Origin: Bacteroides ilei
Lineage (GTDB): Bacteria; Bacteroidota; Bacteroidia; Bacteroidales; Bacteroidaceae
Direction: 5' to 3'
Length of the DNA: 64,000 nt
Assembly: GCF_900128495.1 (NCBI RefSeq)
Contig: NZ_LT635801.1
Location: 3,002,691 to 3,066,690 of the forward strand
The notes under the pieces were generated by a model that had not been told where the DNA came from, ran no database searches, and was given only the letters and a program-made list of their open reading frames with translations. Shown here in pieces: positions 1 through 6,904 of the stretch. The translations under genes were made by a program, and so were the position numbers. Numbering within the stretch: position 1 is the stretch's first letter; each line of letters begins with the position of its first letter.

Positions 1-57
1 TTGAAAACATGTGTATTTAAAGGATCTTACTTTATACCGAATGATATAAATACAATG

Positions 58-804
58 TTATTTGTTGTGTTCACGGATGAATTGGTCCAATGCCGCAGGC
101 ATTGAGGGGGCTGCTACGGTAGGAGCTTCAAGATCCAGACGTAGGCCTGCATCCTTGACTGCTTTGGCAGTAGTAGGTCCGAAGCTGCCTATAGCTATAT
201 CTTTCTGTTCAAATCCTGGGAATTTCTTCATCAATGACTGGATACCGGCAGGACTGAAAAAGATCAGCATGTCATAGTCAAATTTTTCTTCCGGTGTGAA
301 GTCATTGCTTACCGTACGGTACATGACAGCTTCAGTGTGTTGGAGTTTGTTCTTGTCGAGGAGGTTCTTTACCTCATCATTGTGAACGTCCGACATCGGT
401 ATGAAATATTTCTCAGTGTTATGCTTCAGCATGACAGGAATCAGATCTGCAAATTTACCTGTAGCTCCAAAGAAAACTTTACGTTTACGGTATTGTACAT
501 ATTTCTGGATGTAGAGTGCAATTGTTTCCGATGTACAGAAATATTTCATTGTTTCCGGAATGGTTACGCGTAATTCGGCGCAAAGACTAAAGAAATGGTC
601 TATGGCATGGCGTGAAGTGAATACTACAGCAGTATGATCCAAGATAGAAACTTTTTGTTGTCTGAATTCTTTTGCTGGCAGACTCTCTACTTTAATAAAC
701 GGGCGAAAATCTATTTTCACGCCGTATTTCTCAGCGATATCATAATAAGGTGACTTTTCTGAAGTAGGTTTAGGCTGAGATACGAGAACTTTCTTTATCT
801 TCAA
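58..804 (-). CDS. hemD: uroporphyrinogen-III synthase (HemD)
   Basis: Predicted cytoplasmic enzyme that closes hydroxymethylbilane with inversion of ring D to give uroporphyrinogen III, in haem and sirohaem synthesis. The 248-residue product has the usual size and the two-lobed Rossmann-like pattern of the family. The N-terminal lobe starts KKVLVSQPKP and contains VVFTSRHAIDHF. The second lobe contains DMLIFFSPAGIQSL and the phosphate-contacting IGSFGPTTAKAV, the HemD signature. Sequence conservation in HemD is low, so the call rests on these motifs and on length. It lies 4 bp downstream of the DUF4271 gene on the same strand, so the two are probably co-transcribed. The first 57 bases of the window, beyond its stop, show no feature. 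Confidence 0.9.
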   Translation of the reverse strand: MKIKKVLVSQPKPTSEKSPYYDIAEKYGVKIDFRPFIKVESLPAKEFRQQKVSILDHTAVVFTSRHAIDHFFSLCAELRVTIPETMKYFCTSETIALYIQKYVQYRKRKVFFGATGKFADLIPVMLKHNTEKYFIPMSDVHNDEVKNLLDKNKLQHTEAVMYRTVSNDFTPEEKFDYDMLIFFSPAGIQSLMKKFPGFEQKDIAIGSFGPTTAKAVKDAGLRLDLEAPTVAAPSMPAALDQFIREHNK

Positions 805-808
805 GGTA

Positions 809-1618
809 TTAAAAAATTAAAATCAAAAAAATATTTAAACGAACCAACCCTTTCCATAATAGGATTAAGGGGATGATTTCGAGGGCACAAAAGTACACAA
901 TAAAATGGATAAAACCATGAAAATGATAAAAAAAGTTCCTAAAGCATTTATAAAATAACAATATTTTAGCTAAAAATAAAATAATTAGAATGAGATAGTT
1001 ACCTTTATTGTAACCGATTTCGGAATAGATGATCAGTAAAACGGCAGGAAACAGCAGTAGACTGATTCCTCCTGTCGTGTTGAAATAGAACTGGATCCAG
1101 GTCTTATGTTTTTCCTTATCAAAAAATATCCAGTCTATGAAACGGTACATGCTCCATTTGATCCCGATGTATAGAAGTATAATGGAAATATAGATTCCCA
1201 AAGCTATTCCATGTGGTACTATTTTGTTGAGTAATACATTGGTATGTATAAAGTAATTGAAAAGATAGATACCGGACGAAATGCTGGTTACCAAGATAAG
1301 TGTGAAAATGTAGCGGGAATTGGTGTTTACTATCTCATCGAACAGACTGGTCCGTTCCTTATGGGCAAATAGGCTTTTGATGTGTTGTGCCAGGTATTTT
1401 TTGCAGTTCTTCAGTGCGTAGGTCAGAAATAGGAAGCAGAGTATGACGGTTCCGTTGATTATGTTGTCTGAACAGAGCGTATAGGGTAAGGGTTCACCCT
1501 GCATACCGGTCTTTTGGCTTACCTGTATGCTTTTCTGCAGAGCAGCTTGCAGTTCCTGCTGCTGTTTCTGCATCTGAGTGTCTATGAATTTAATTCCTAT
1601 ACGGCTCTGGTTGCTCAT
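809..1618 (-). CDS. DUF4271 multi-pass membrane protein
   Basis: Integral membrane protein of unknown function, 269 residues. After a hydrophilic N-terminus of about 50 residues there are several strongly hydrophobic segments (for example around NGTVILCFLFLTYAL, IFTLILVTSISSGIYLF, GIYISIILLYIGI, ILIILFLAKILLF and FIVYFCALEIIPLILL), giving about seven predicted transmembrane helices. Length, topology and position between hemD and a LOG-family gene match the DUF4271 family found in Bacteroidetes. Its ATG overlaps the upstream LOG-gene stop by 4 bp (ATGA), which points to translational coupling. No catalytic motif is visible, so I assign no biochemical role. Confidence 0.8.
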   Translation of the reverse strand: MSNQSRIGIKFIDTQMQKQQQELQAALQKSIQVSQKTGMQGEPLPYTLCSDNIINGTVILCFLFLTYALKNCKKYLAQHIKSLFAHKERTSLFDEIVNTNSRYIFTLILVTSISSGIYLFNYFIHTNVLLNKIVPHGIALGIYISIILLYIGIKWSMYRFIDWIFFDKEKHKTWIQFYFNTTGGISLLLFPAVLLIIYSEIGYNKGNYLILIILFLAKILLFYKCFRNFFYHFHGFIHFIVYFCALEIIPLILLWKGLVRLNIFLILIF

Positions 1619-2202
1619 ATTGCGGCAAATTTACGAATTTCTTTATCCCATATGGGGGTTGTATATAACATATTTATCGCTTCTTCCGGCGTAAAGGCTA
1701 CTTGCCATATGTTTCCGTGTTCCGGTCGCATGAAATTCTGTTCAATGGCTCTTTTAAGCATTTCCAGAAGCGGATCATAAAATCCGTTGGTATTCAGTAT
1801 GACGATGGGTTTCAGGTAGAGGGCCAGTTGTTTCCACGTAATGATTTCCAGCAGTTCTTCCATTGTTCCGCATCCGCCGGGAAGGGCTATGATGCCGTCC
1901 GACATATCAGCCATTAATTGTTTTCGTTCATGCATGTCTTTGGTCTCTATCAGCTGGGTCAGGCCTTTGTGGTGCCAGTTCTGTTCTATCATGAAATGAG
2001 GGATGATGCCGGTTACGGTTCCACCGGCTTCGAGTGTGGCGTCACTGATTTTACACATCAGTCCTAACCTGCCTGCTCCATTGATCAGGTTGATGCCTTT
2101 CCGGGCAAGCAGATGACCCAGTTCTTCAGCTGCCTGAAAATAGATACGGTTTATTTTAGTGCTTGATGCACTGTATACACATACGTTTTTTATATCATTC
2201 AT
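1615..2202 (-). CDS. LOG-family nucleotide 5'-monophosphate nucleosidase
   Basis: Rossmann-fold protein of the LOG/TIGR00730 family, whose members hydrolyse (cytokinin) riboside 5'-monophosphates to base and ribose phosphate. The diagnostic PGGxGTxxE motif is present as LPGGCGTMEELLEI, preceded by GAGRLGLM and the MHERKQLMADMSD stretch. I chose the ATG at 2202 (MNDIKNVCVYSASS), giving 195 residues. The frame stays open upstream to 2304, but a consensus -7 box at 2225-2232 lies inside that extension and the family begins at about this point. Its stop overlaps the start of the DUF4271 gene. The physiological substrate cannot be read from sequence. Confidence 0.9.
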   Translation of the reverse strand: MNDIKNVCVYSASSTKINRIYFQAAEELGHLLARKGINLINGAGRLGLMCKISDATLEAGGTVTGIIPHFMIEQNWHHKGLTQLIETKDMHERKQLMADMSDGIIALPGGCGTMEELLEIITWKQLALYLKPIVILNTNGFYDPLLEMLKRAIEQNFMRPEHGNIWQVAFTPEEAINMLYTTPIWDKEIRKFAAI

Positions 2203-2224
2203 GGTGGTTCTGTTTTTTCGGTTG

Positions 2225-2232
2225 CAAAGGTA
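2225..2232 (-). promoter_or_regulatory. -7 promoter box for LOG-DUF4271-hemD
   Basis: Reads TACCTTTG on the minus strand, matching the Bacteroides -7 consensus TAnnTTTG, 23 bp upstream of the chosen LOG start codon. It implies a short leader and a three-gene transcript LOG-DUF4271-hemD. Confidence 0.6.
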
Positions 2233-2257
2233 CGGATAAAATGGAGATTTCTGAAAA

Positions 2258-2314
2258 GAAAACATGCCATGAATGGCGTTCCGTTCTGTTCCGGATCGTT
2301 TCATGGCATGTCTT
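2258..2314 (-). terminator. metK: terminator downstream of metK
   Basis: The inverted repeat ACATGCCATGAA / TTCATGGCATGT (arms about 2262-2273 and 2300-2311, loop 26 nt) lies 30 bp past the metK stop. In the metK direction it is followed by TTTTCTTTTC. The loop is long for an intrinsic terminator, hence moderate confidence. Confidence 0.5.
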
Positions 2315-2342
2315 TATATCAGAATATTCGGCGGTTTCCGGA

Positions 2343-3635
2343 TCAAAGTCCGAATGCTGCCTTCACTTTGTCTACATAATCCAGCTTTTCCCATGTGAAC
2401 AGTTCGACTTCGACATCCTTGTTTCCTTCATATGCCGATTCGAAATGCTTGGTGACCACTTGTGGAGTACGTCCCATATGACCATAAGCAGCAGTTTCAC
2501 TATAAATAGGGTTACGCAGTTTCAGACGCTGTTCGATAGCGGCCGGACGCATGTCGAAAATTTCGTCTACTTTCTTGGCTATTTCGCCGTCGGTCATGTT
2601 TACATGACTGCGTCCGTAGGTATTTACGTAGATATTGATCGGACGGGCTACTCCGATAGCATACGATACCTGTACCAGTACTTCGTCGGCTACACCTGCT
2701 GCTACCAGATTCTTAGCGATATGCCGTGCTGCATACGCTGCACTGCGGTCTACCTTGCTGGGATCTTTGCCCGAGAAGGCACCGCCACCATGTGCGCCTG
2801 CACCTCCATAAGTATCTACGATGATTTTACGTCCGGTCAGTCCTGTATCCCCGTGAGGGCCTCCGATAACGAATTTTCCGGTCGGATTCACGAAATATTT
2901 GATCTGGTCATTGAAGAGCTTCAATACTTCCGGGTTGTGTATTTCTGCGATGACACGTGGCATCAGGATTTCAATGACGTCTTTCCGTATCTGTGCAAGC
3001 ATGGCTTCGTCGGCCTTTGCCTGAGCTTCAGGCGTATTGTTTTCCGGCTGGATGAATTCATCGTGTTGGGTAGAGACTACGATGGTATCGATACGTACCG
3101 GACGGCGGTTATCATCGTATTCGATGGTGACCTGACTCTTTGAATCCGGGCGGAGATAAGTCATTACTTTGTCTTCCCGGCGGATTTCGGCCAGAACCAT
3201 CAACAGTTTATGTGCCAGGTCGAGTGAGAGAGGCATATAGTTTTCGGTTTCGTTGGTGGCATAACCGAACATCATGCCTTGGTCACCTGCGCCTTGGTTC
3301 ATCGGGTCTTCACGTTCAACCCCACGGTTGATATCAGGGCTTTGTTCGTGAATAGCCGAGAATACACCGCAAGAATTACCCTCGAACATATATTCGCTCT
3401 TGGTATAACCGATTTTGTTGATCACTTCGCGGGCTACACGCTGTAAGTCGATGTAGGCTTTGGTTTTCACTTCTCCTGCCAGTACTACCTGTCCGGTAGT
3501 TACCAATGTTTCGCAAGCTACTTTCGAACTGGGGTCGTATGCCAACAGTTTGTCAAGCACAGCGTCGGAAATCTGATCCGCCACTTTGTCGGGGTGTCCT
3601 TCAGACACCGATTCGGATGTGAATAAGTATCCCAT
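2343..3635 (-). CDS. metK: S-adenosylmethionine synthetase (MetK)
   Basis: Makes S-adenosylmethionine from methionine and ATP, with loss of phosphate and pyrophosphate, in the cytoplasm. The 430-residue sequence starts [21 protein letters not shown], the ATP-binding N-terminal signature. It also has the loop motifs [12 protein letters not shown] and [19 protein letters not shown] and the usual three-domain length; Bacteroidetes enzymes are often slightly longer than the E. coli one. It is preceded by a long leader with a SAM-II/SAM-V-like aptamer directly at the predicted transcript start, so feedback control by its own product is likely. It is followed by a hairpin terminator. Confidence 0.98.
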   Translation of the reverse strand: MGYLFTSESVSEGHPDKVADQISDAVLDKLLAYDPSSKVACETLVTTGQVVLAGEVKTKAYIDLQRVAREVINKIGYTKSEYMFEGNSCGVFSAIHEQSPDINRGVEREDPMNQGAGDQGMMFGYATNETENYMPLSLDLAHKLLMVLAEIRREDKVMTYLRPDSKSQVTIEYDDNRRPVRIDTIVVSTQHDEFIQPENNTPEAQAKADEAMLAQIRKDVIEILMPRVIAEIHNPEVLKLFNDQIKYFVNPTGKFVIGGPHGDTGLTGRKIIVDTYGGAGAHGGGAFSGKDPSKVDRSAAYAARHIAKNLVAAGVADEVLVQVSYAIGVARPINIYVNTYGRSHVNMTDGEIAKKVDEIFDMRPAAIEQRLKLRNPIYSETAAYGHMGRTPQVVTKHFESAYEGNKDVEVELFTWEKLDYVDKVKAAFGL

Positions 3636-3718
3636 GTTACCTTAAAATTAGAAATGTTTTATTGATTGTTTTTATCCGTGTACGGATAAGAGTAGAAGGT
3701 TTCCTCAAGAAATTGATC

Positions 3719-3770
3719 TGTGTTTTAGCATTTTTTTCCGTGGTTGCAAGCTACTCAAATCTTTCCACAT
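3719..3770 (-). promoter_or_regulatory. candidate SAM-II/SAM-V-type riboswitch in the metK leader
   Basis: On the minus strand the leader reads GTGG - AAAGATTTGAGTAGCTTGCAA - CCAC, followed by AAAAAAATGCTAAAACA. GTGG/CCAC forms a first stem. The loop holds GATTT...TTGCA and the 3' tail holds AAATGCTAAA. As I recall it, the SAM-II aptamer has the same order: stem, GAUUUAA...UUGCA loop, closing stem, then AAAUGUAGCUAAA forming a pseudoknot. SAM-V shares that core. Its position in front of a SAM synthetase and immediately after the predicted transcription start fits. The class assignment is inference from memory of the consensus; no covariance search was done. A perfect 16-nt palindrome, TTATCCGTACACGGATAA core, follows at about 3672-3689. 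Confidence 0.6.
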
Positions 3771-3784
3771 TTATTTTCAGCGGG

Positions 3785-3792
3785 CAAAGATA
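3785..3792 (-). promoter_or_regulatory. metK: -7 promoter box for metK
   Basis: TATCTTTG on the minus strand, a perfect TAnnTTTG box about 150 bp upstream of metK. The implied start near 3778 puts the riboswitch-like fold at the extreme 5' end of the mRNA. Confidence 0.65.
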
Positions 3793-3874
3793 ATAAGAAT
3801 ATTTGATATAATAGCATTTATGAATATTTTAACAGTAATTTGTTCCGGAAGATAGAATATGAAAAGGATATTTT

Positions 3875-3882
3875 TATCTTTG
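3875..3882 (+). promoter_or_regulatory. -7 promoter box for the propeller/AraC regulator
   Basis: TATCTTTG 26 bp upstream of the regulator ATG, matching TAnnTTTG. Together with 3785-3792 it forms a divergent promoter pair with metK. Confidence 0.6.
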
Positions 3883-3907
3883 TCTGTATAATTCTTGCTT
3901 TATTGCT

Positions 3908-6793
3908 ATGAAACTCAGGTTTATTCTATATCTGTATCTGTTGTTGGTATGGCTGCATGTGTGTCCGGTCGTGTCTGCTTCGTCTTGTGTCTTCACTCCG
4001 ATTGATGCAACCCAGGGGTTGTCCGGAAACAAAGTGAGAAGTATCGCCCAGCTTCCCGACGGACGGATGATGATTATGACGGAAGGGCAGCTGAATCTGT
4101 TTGACGGTACGGACTTCAGTTATCTTCATTATGGACGGGAACATTTTTGTCCTTTATCGGAATATTCGGGTTATCATCATACCTATATAGACGGAAACGG
4201 ATATATGTGGATAAAGAACCAGTATCAGTTGATGGTGTTGGATATTGACAGCCAGAAATTTGTCGTGAATCCTGAAACGTTGCCGGTACAATGGGGTATC
4301 AAGGGTGGACTTAAGGACCTGTTCATGGACAGGGACCGGAATTTGTGGGTGATAACCGGAGGTGATAGTCTGTATTGTGTAGACGGTAAGACGCATAAAG
4401 CCCGTTTTTTCAGGCGGAGGATATCATTGGACGGGGACCAGGTCTATGATCTGGGGATGGTGGATGACAGACTTTATATCTTTTACCGGTCCGGTCTGCT
4501 GGTCTGTCATGACTTCCATTCGGGACGAGAAATTTACCGGCAGGGATATCCGGAAAATCTCCCATCCGGGTTGTATGGGAAGACATCGTATGTAGTACAG
4601 GGGGAGCGTTGTTTCTATCAGCTGTGTAATGGTGTGAAAGGAGGGGTGATGCTGTATTATGACATAGCCCGTAAGGAATGGGATGTTGTGATGACCACAG
4701 AGTCCAGGTATAATTATCTGTCGATAGACCGTGATGGTAGTCTTTGGGTCAGCAGTCCGGAAGGTTTGTGTCATATAGACAGCGGACTGAAGGAGAAGCA
4801 ATATATTCCGACGTTGAAACTGGTGGACGGCAGAAAGATCGATACGGAGGTAAGTACATTGTATAACGACCGGCAGGGAGGTATGTGGGTAGGAACGTTG
4901 GACCGTGGAATTCTTTATTATCATCCCGACAGGTTCCGTTTCCGGAATATAGGTCGGGCTGCGTTTCCTTTGTCGGGAGGTGAGACAATGCAGGTGACAG
5001 GCTTTGGAGGGGAAAAAGACGGGAATATCCTTGTAGATACAAATTGCGGACAGTTTCTCTATAATCCGCATACCGGTGGGGTGGTCTGTTATTCCGGGGC
5101 CCTTATGAAGGAGGAAGGCTGTGATTCGGTTCCAGGAATAAGGGAGGAAATCCTTCAGACGGACCATATCGGTAATGATCTTCTGGCCGGTATTACCCGG
5201 CACGGATGGTTCATTTATGACAGAGTGCGGAAGAGGTTGGATTTCCATTCTACTGTTCACTCCTGTAATGCCTTGTGTGTAGACAGGCAGGGTAATGTAT
5301 GGATCGGACTGGAAGACGGCCTGTTATGGTGGCATAAAGGGGAGGAAAGGATGTTTTATACGGACGATGGACTGGTCAATAATTCGGTACGTTCCATTGT
5401 CTGTACTGCCGACGGGAATATCTGGATATCCACGGCCAATGGTATCAGTCATTTGCTTGTCGGAAAGGAAGGTACTTGTTCATTCGTTAACTTTAACCGT
5501 TTCGATGGAGTGATTGCCGATGAATTTTCTGAGCGTGCGGTTTACGTGTCTTCCGAAGGAATCCTTTATTGGGGAGGAATCAATGGATTCAATAGTCTGG
5601 ATCCGAGATCACTGGTTGCCGACAGGGACAGTTATGTTCCGTTATTTGTAGGTTTCCGGCTTTTTGGTGAACGGATAGAAAGCGGAAAATCTTATCATGG
5701 CAGGGTGATATTGGAACATCCGGTAACCATGACCCATAGTATCATACTGGAGCACAATCAGAATTTCTTTACTATAGAGTTTACAGCTTTGAACTATATA
5801 AATCCTACGCAGACCTATTATCGTTATCAGTTGGCGGGTATTGACAAGACGGAACAGGAGTTTCATTCTACCGATGGGAAAGGATATGTGACCTATACCG
5901 ATCTGCCTCCCGGTGATTATGTGTTTAGGGTACGCGCTGCCGGGAACGGGAAAAGCTGGACAGGACAATATGCTGAACTACATATTTGCGTGAAAGCGCC
6001 TTTCTGGCAAACAGGTTATGCCTACGTCTTTTATTTTTTACTGATTTTAGGTTGTATTGTGCTGTCCGTCATGTTTTATGTCAGAAGAAAGAAGCGTAAT
6101 CTGGTCCGGGAACAGAAAGAGAAGCTGGATGAAATGAAGACGGTTTTTCTGCAGAACATGAATCAGGAACTGAAGGAGCCGGTTGAAAGGATCATGACTC
6201 CTCTGGACAGGCTGTTGAAGCATACCGATGAAGGTCGGGTGAAGGTACAGCTTCAGGAAATCAGTTCGCAGGTTATGGAACTGAAGGATCTGGTAGGACA
6301 TCTTTCGGAAGGGGTATTGCTCCCGCTTTCGACCGATGAGAAGATGTTGGATATGGATTCGTTGCTTATAGACATGCGGCGACTGCTCGAGCAACAGGAA
6401 AAACGGAAAGAACAGCTGGGTAAGGAGCAGATAGAAGGAGAAGGCAGGAAGTTGCTTTCGGAAGCTGATGAGGCCTTCATCCGGAAAGCATTGGATTTTG
6501 TTGGAAAGAATCTGGATAACCCGGAATATTCTGTCGAGGTATTGAGTCGTGATATGGGTATGGACCGTACGGGGCTTTACCGGAAACTTGTTGCGGTAGT
6601 GGGAAAAACTCCTACGAATTTTATCCGCTCTGTCCGTCTGAAACGTGCGGCACAACTATTGGAAGAAGGGTATACGGTAGCGGAAGTAGCCGACAGTGTC
6701 GGTTTCAGTACATCCAGCTATCTTAGCAAATGTTTTCAGGAGGAGTTTGGCGTGCGGCCCTCCCAATATGTTGAGCAGCATAAAAAACGATAG
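3908..6793 (+). CDS. HTCS-like propeller sensor with AraC output, lacking kinase and receiver domains
   Basis: Membrane-spanning transcription regulator built like a Bacteroides hybrid two-component system but much shorter (961 residues against roughly 1300-1400). A signal peptide (about 1-24) is followed by Reg_prop beta-propeller repeats (GLSGNKVRSIAQLPDGRMMI, LSIDRDGSLWVSS, LCVDRQGNVWIG, IVCTADGNIWIST), a Y_Y_Y domain (about 625-695), and one transmembrane helix (about 702-724, YVFYFLLILGCIVLSVMFYV). Where a DHp helix would be, FLQNMNQELKEPVERIMTPL stands instead of the normal SHELRTPL, so the phosphoacceptor His is gone. No HATPase (N, G1, G2 boxes) and no receiver with its Asp follow. 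The C-terminus is a full AraC-type HTH (about 855-955, with LSRDMGMDRTGLYRKL and VADSVGFSTSSYLSKCF). It presumably senses a glycan fragment in the periplasm and acts on DNA without phosphorelay. The GH31 gene immediately downstream is the likely target. Confidence 0.85.
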   Translation: MKLRFILYLYLLLVWLHVCPVVSASSCVFTPIDATQGLSGNKVRSIAQLPDGRMMIMTEGQLNLFDGTDFSYLHYGREHFCPLSEYSGYHHTYIDGNGYMWIKNQYQLMVLDIDSQKFVVNPETLPVQWGIKGGLKDLFMDRDRNLWVITGGDSLYCVDGKTHKARFFRRRISLDGDQVYDLGMVDDRLYIFYRSGLLVCHDFHSGREIYRQGYPENLPSGLYGKTSYVVQGERCFYQLCNGVKGGVMLYYDIARKEWDVVMTTESRYNYLSIDRDGSLWVSSPEGLCHIDSGLKEKQYIPTLKLVDGRKIDTEVSTLYNDRQGGMWVGTLDRGILYYHPDRFRFRNIGRAAFPLSGGETMQVTGFGGEKDGNILVDTNCGQFLYNPHTGGVVCYSGALMKEEGCDSVPGIREEILQTDHIGNDLLAGITRHGWFIYDRVRKRLDFHSTVHSCNALCVDRQGNVWIGLEDGLLWWHKGEERMFYTDDGLVNNSVRSIVCTADGNIWISTANGISHLLVGKEGTCSFVNFNRFDGVIADEFSERAVYVSSEGILYWGGINGFNSLDPRSLVADRDSYVPLFVGFRLFGERIESGKSYHGRVILEHPVTMTHSIILEHNQNFFTIEFTALNYINPTQTYYRYQLAGIDKTEQEFHSTDGKGYVTYTDLPPGDYVFRVRAAGNGKSWTGQYAELHICVKAPFWQTGYAYVFYFLLILGCIVLSVMFYVRRKKRNLVREQKEKLDEMKTVFLQNMNQELKEPVERIMTPLDRLLKHTDEGRVKVQLQEISSQVMELKDLVGHLSEGVLLPLSTDEKMLDMDSLLIDMRRLLEQQEKRKEQLGKEQIEGEGRKLLSEADEAFIRKALDFVGKNLDNPEYSVEVLSRDMGMDRTGLYRKLVAVVGKTPTNFIRSVRLKRAAQLLEEGYTVAEVADSVGFSTSSYLSKCFQEEFGVRPSQYVEQHKKR

Positions 6794-6865
6794 AATTTGG
6801 CGTTTTTTCAACGAAAGTGTTATTCTCTGCAACATATTTCGCCTGTATTTGAAAAGGTAACTGAG

Positions 6866-6873
6866 TATTTTTG
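6866..6873 (+). promoter_or_regulatory. -7 promoter box for GH31
   Basis: TATTTTTG, matching TAnnTTTG, 31 bp upstream of the GH31 ATG and 72 bp after the regulator stop. The GH31 gene therefore has its own promoter. Confidence 0.6.
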
Positions 6874-6904
6874 CAATAATAGAATTAATCAAATCTCGAT
6901 AGAT

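Noticed and set aside
2163..3143. 326-codon plus-strand open frame opposite metK
   Set aside because: Entirely antisense to metK, no family resemblance and no start signals; a shadow of the conserved gene.
4424..5260. 278-codon minus-strand frame inside the propeller/AraC regulator
   Set aside because: Antisense to a well-defined domain series and compositionally unlike a protein gene.
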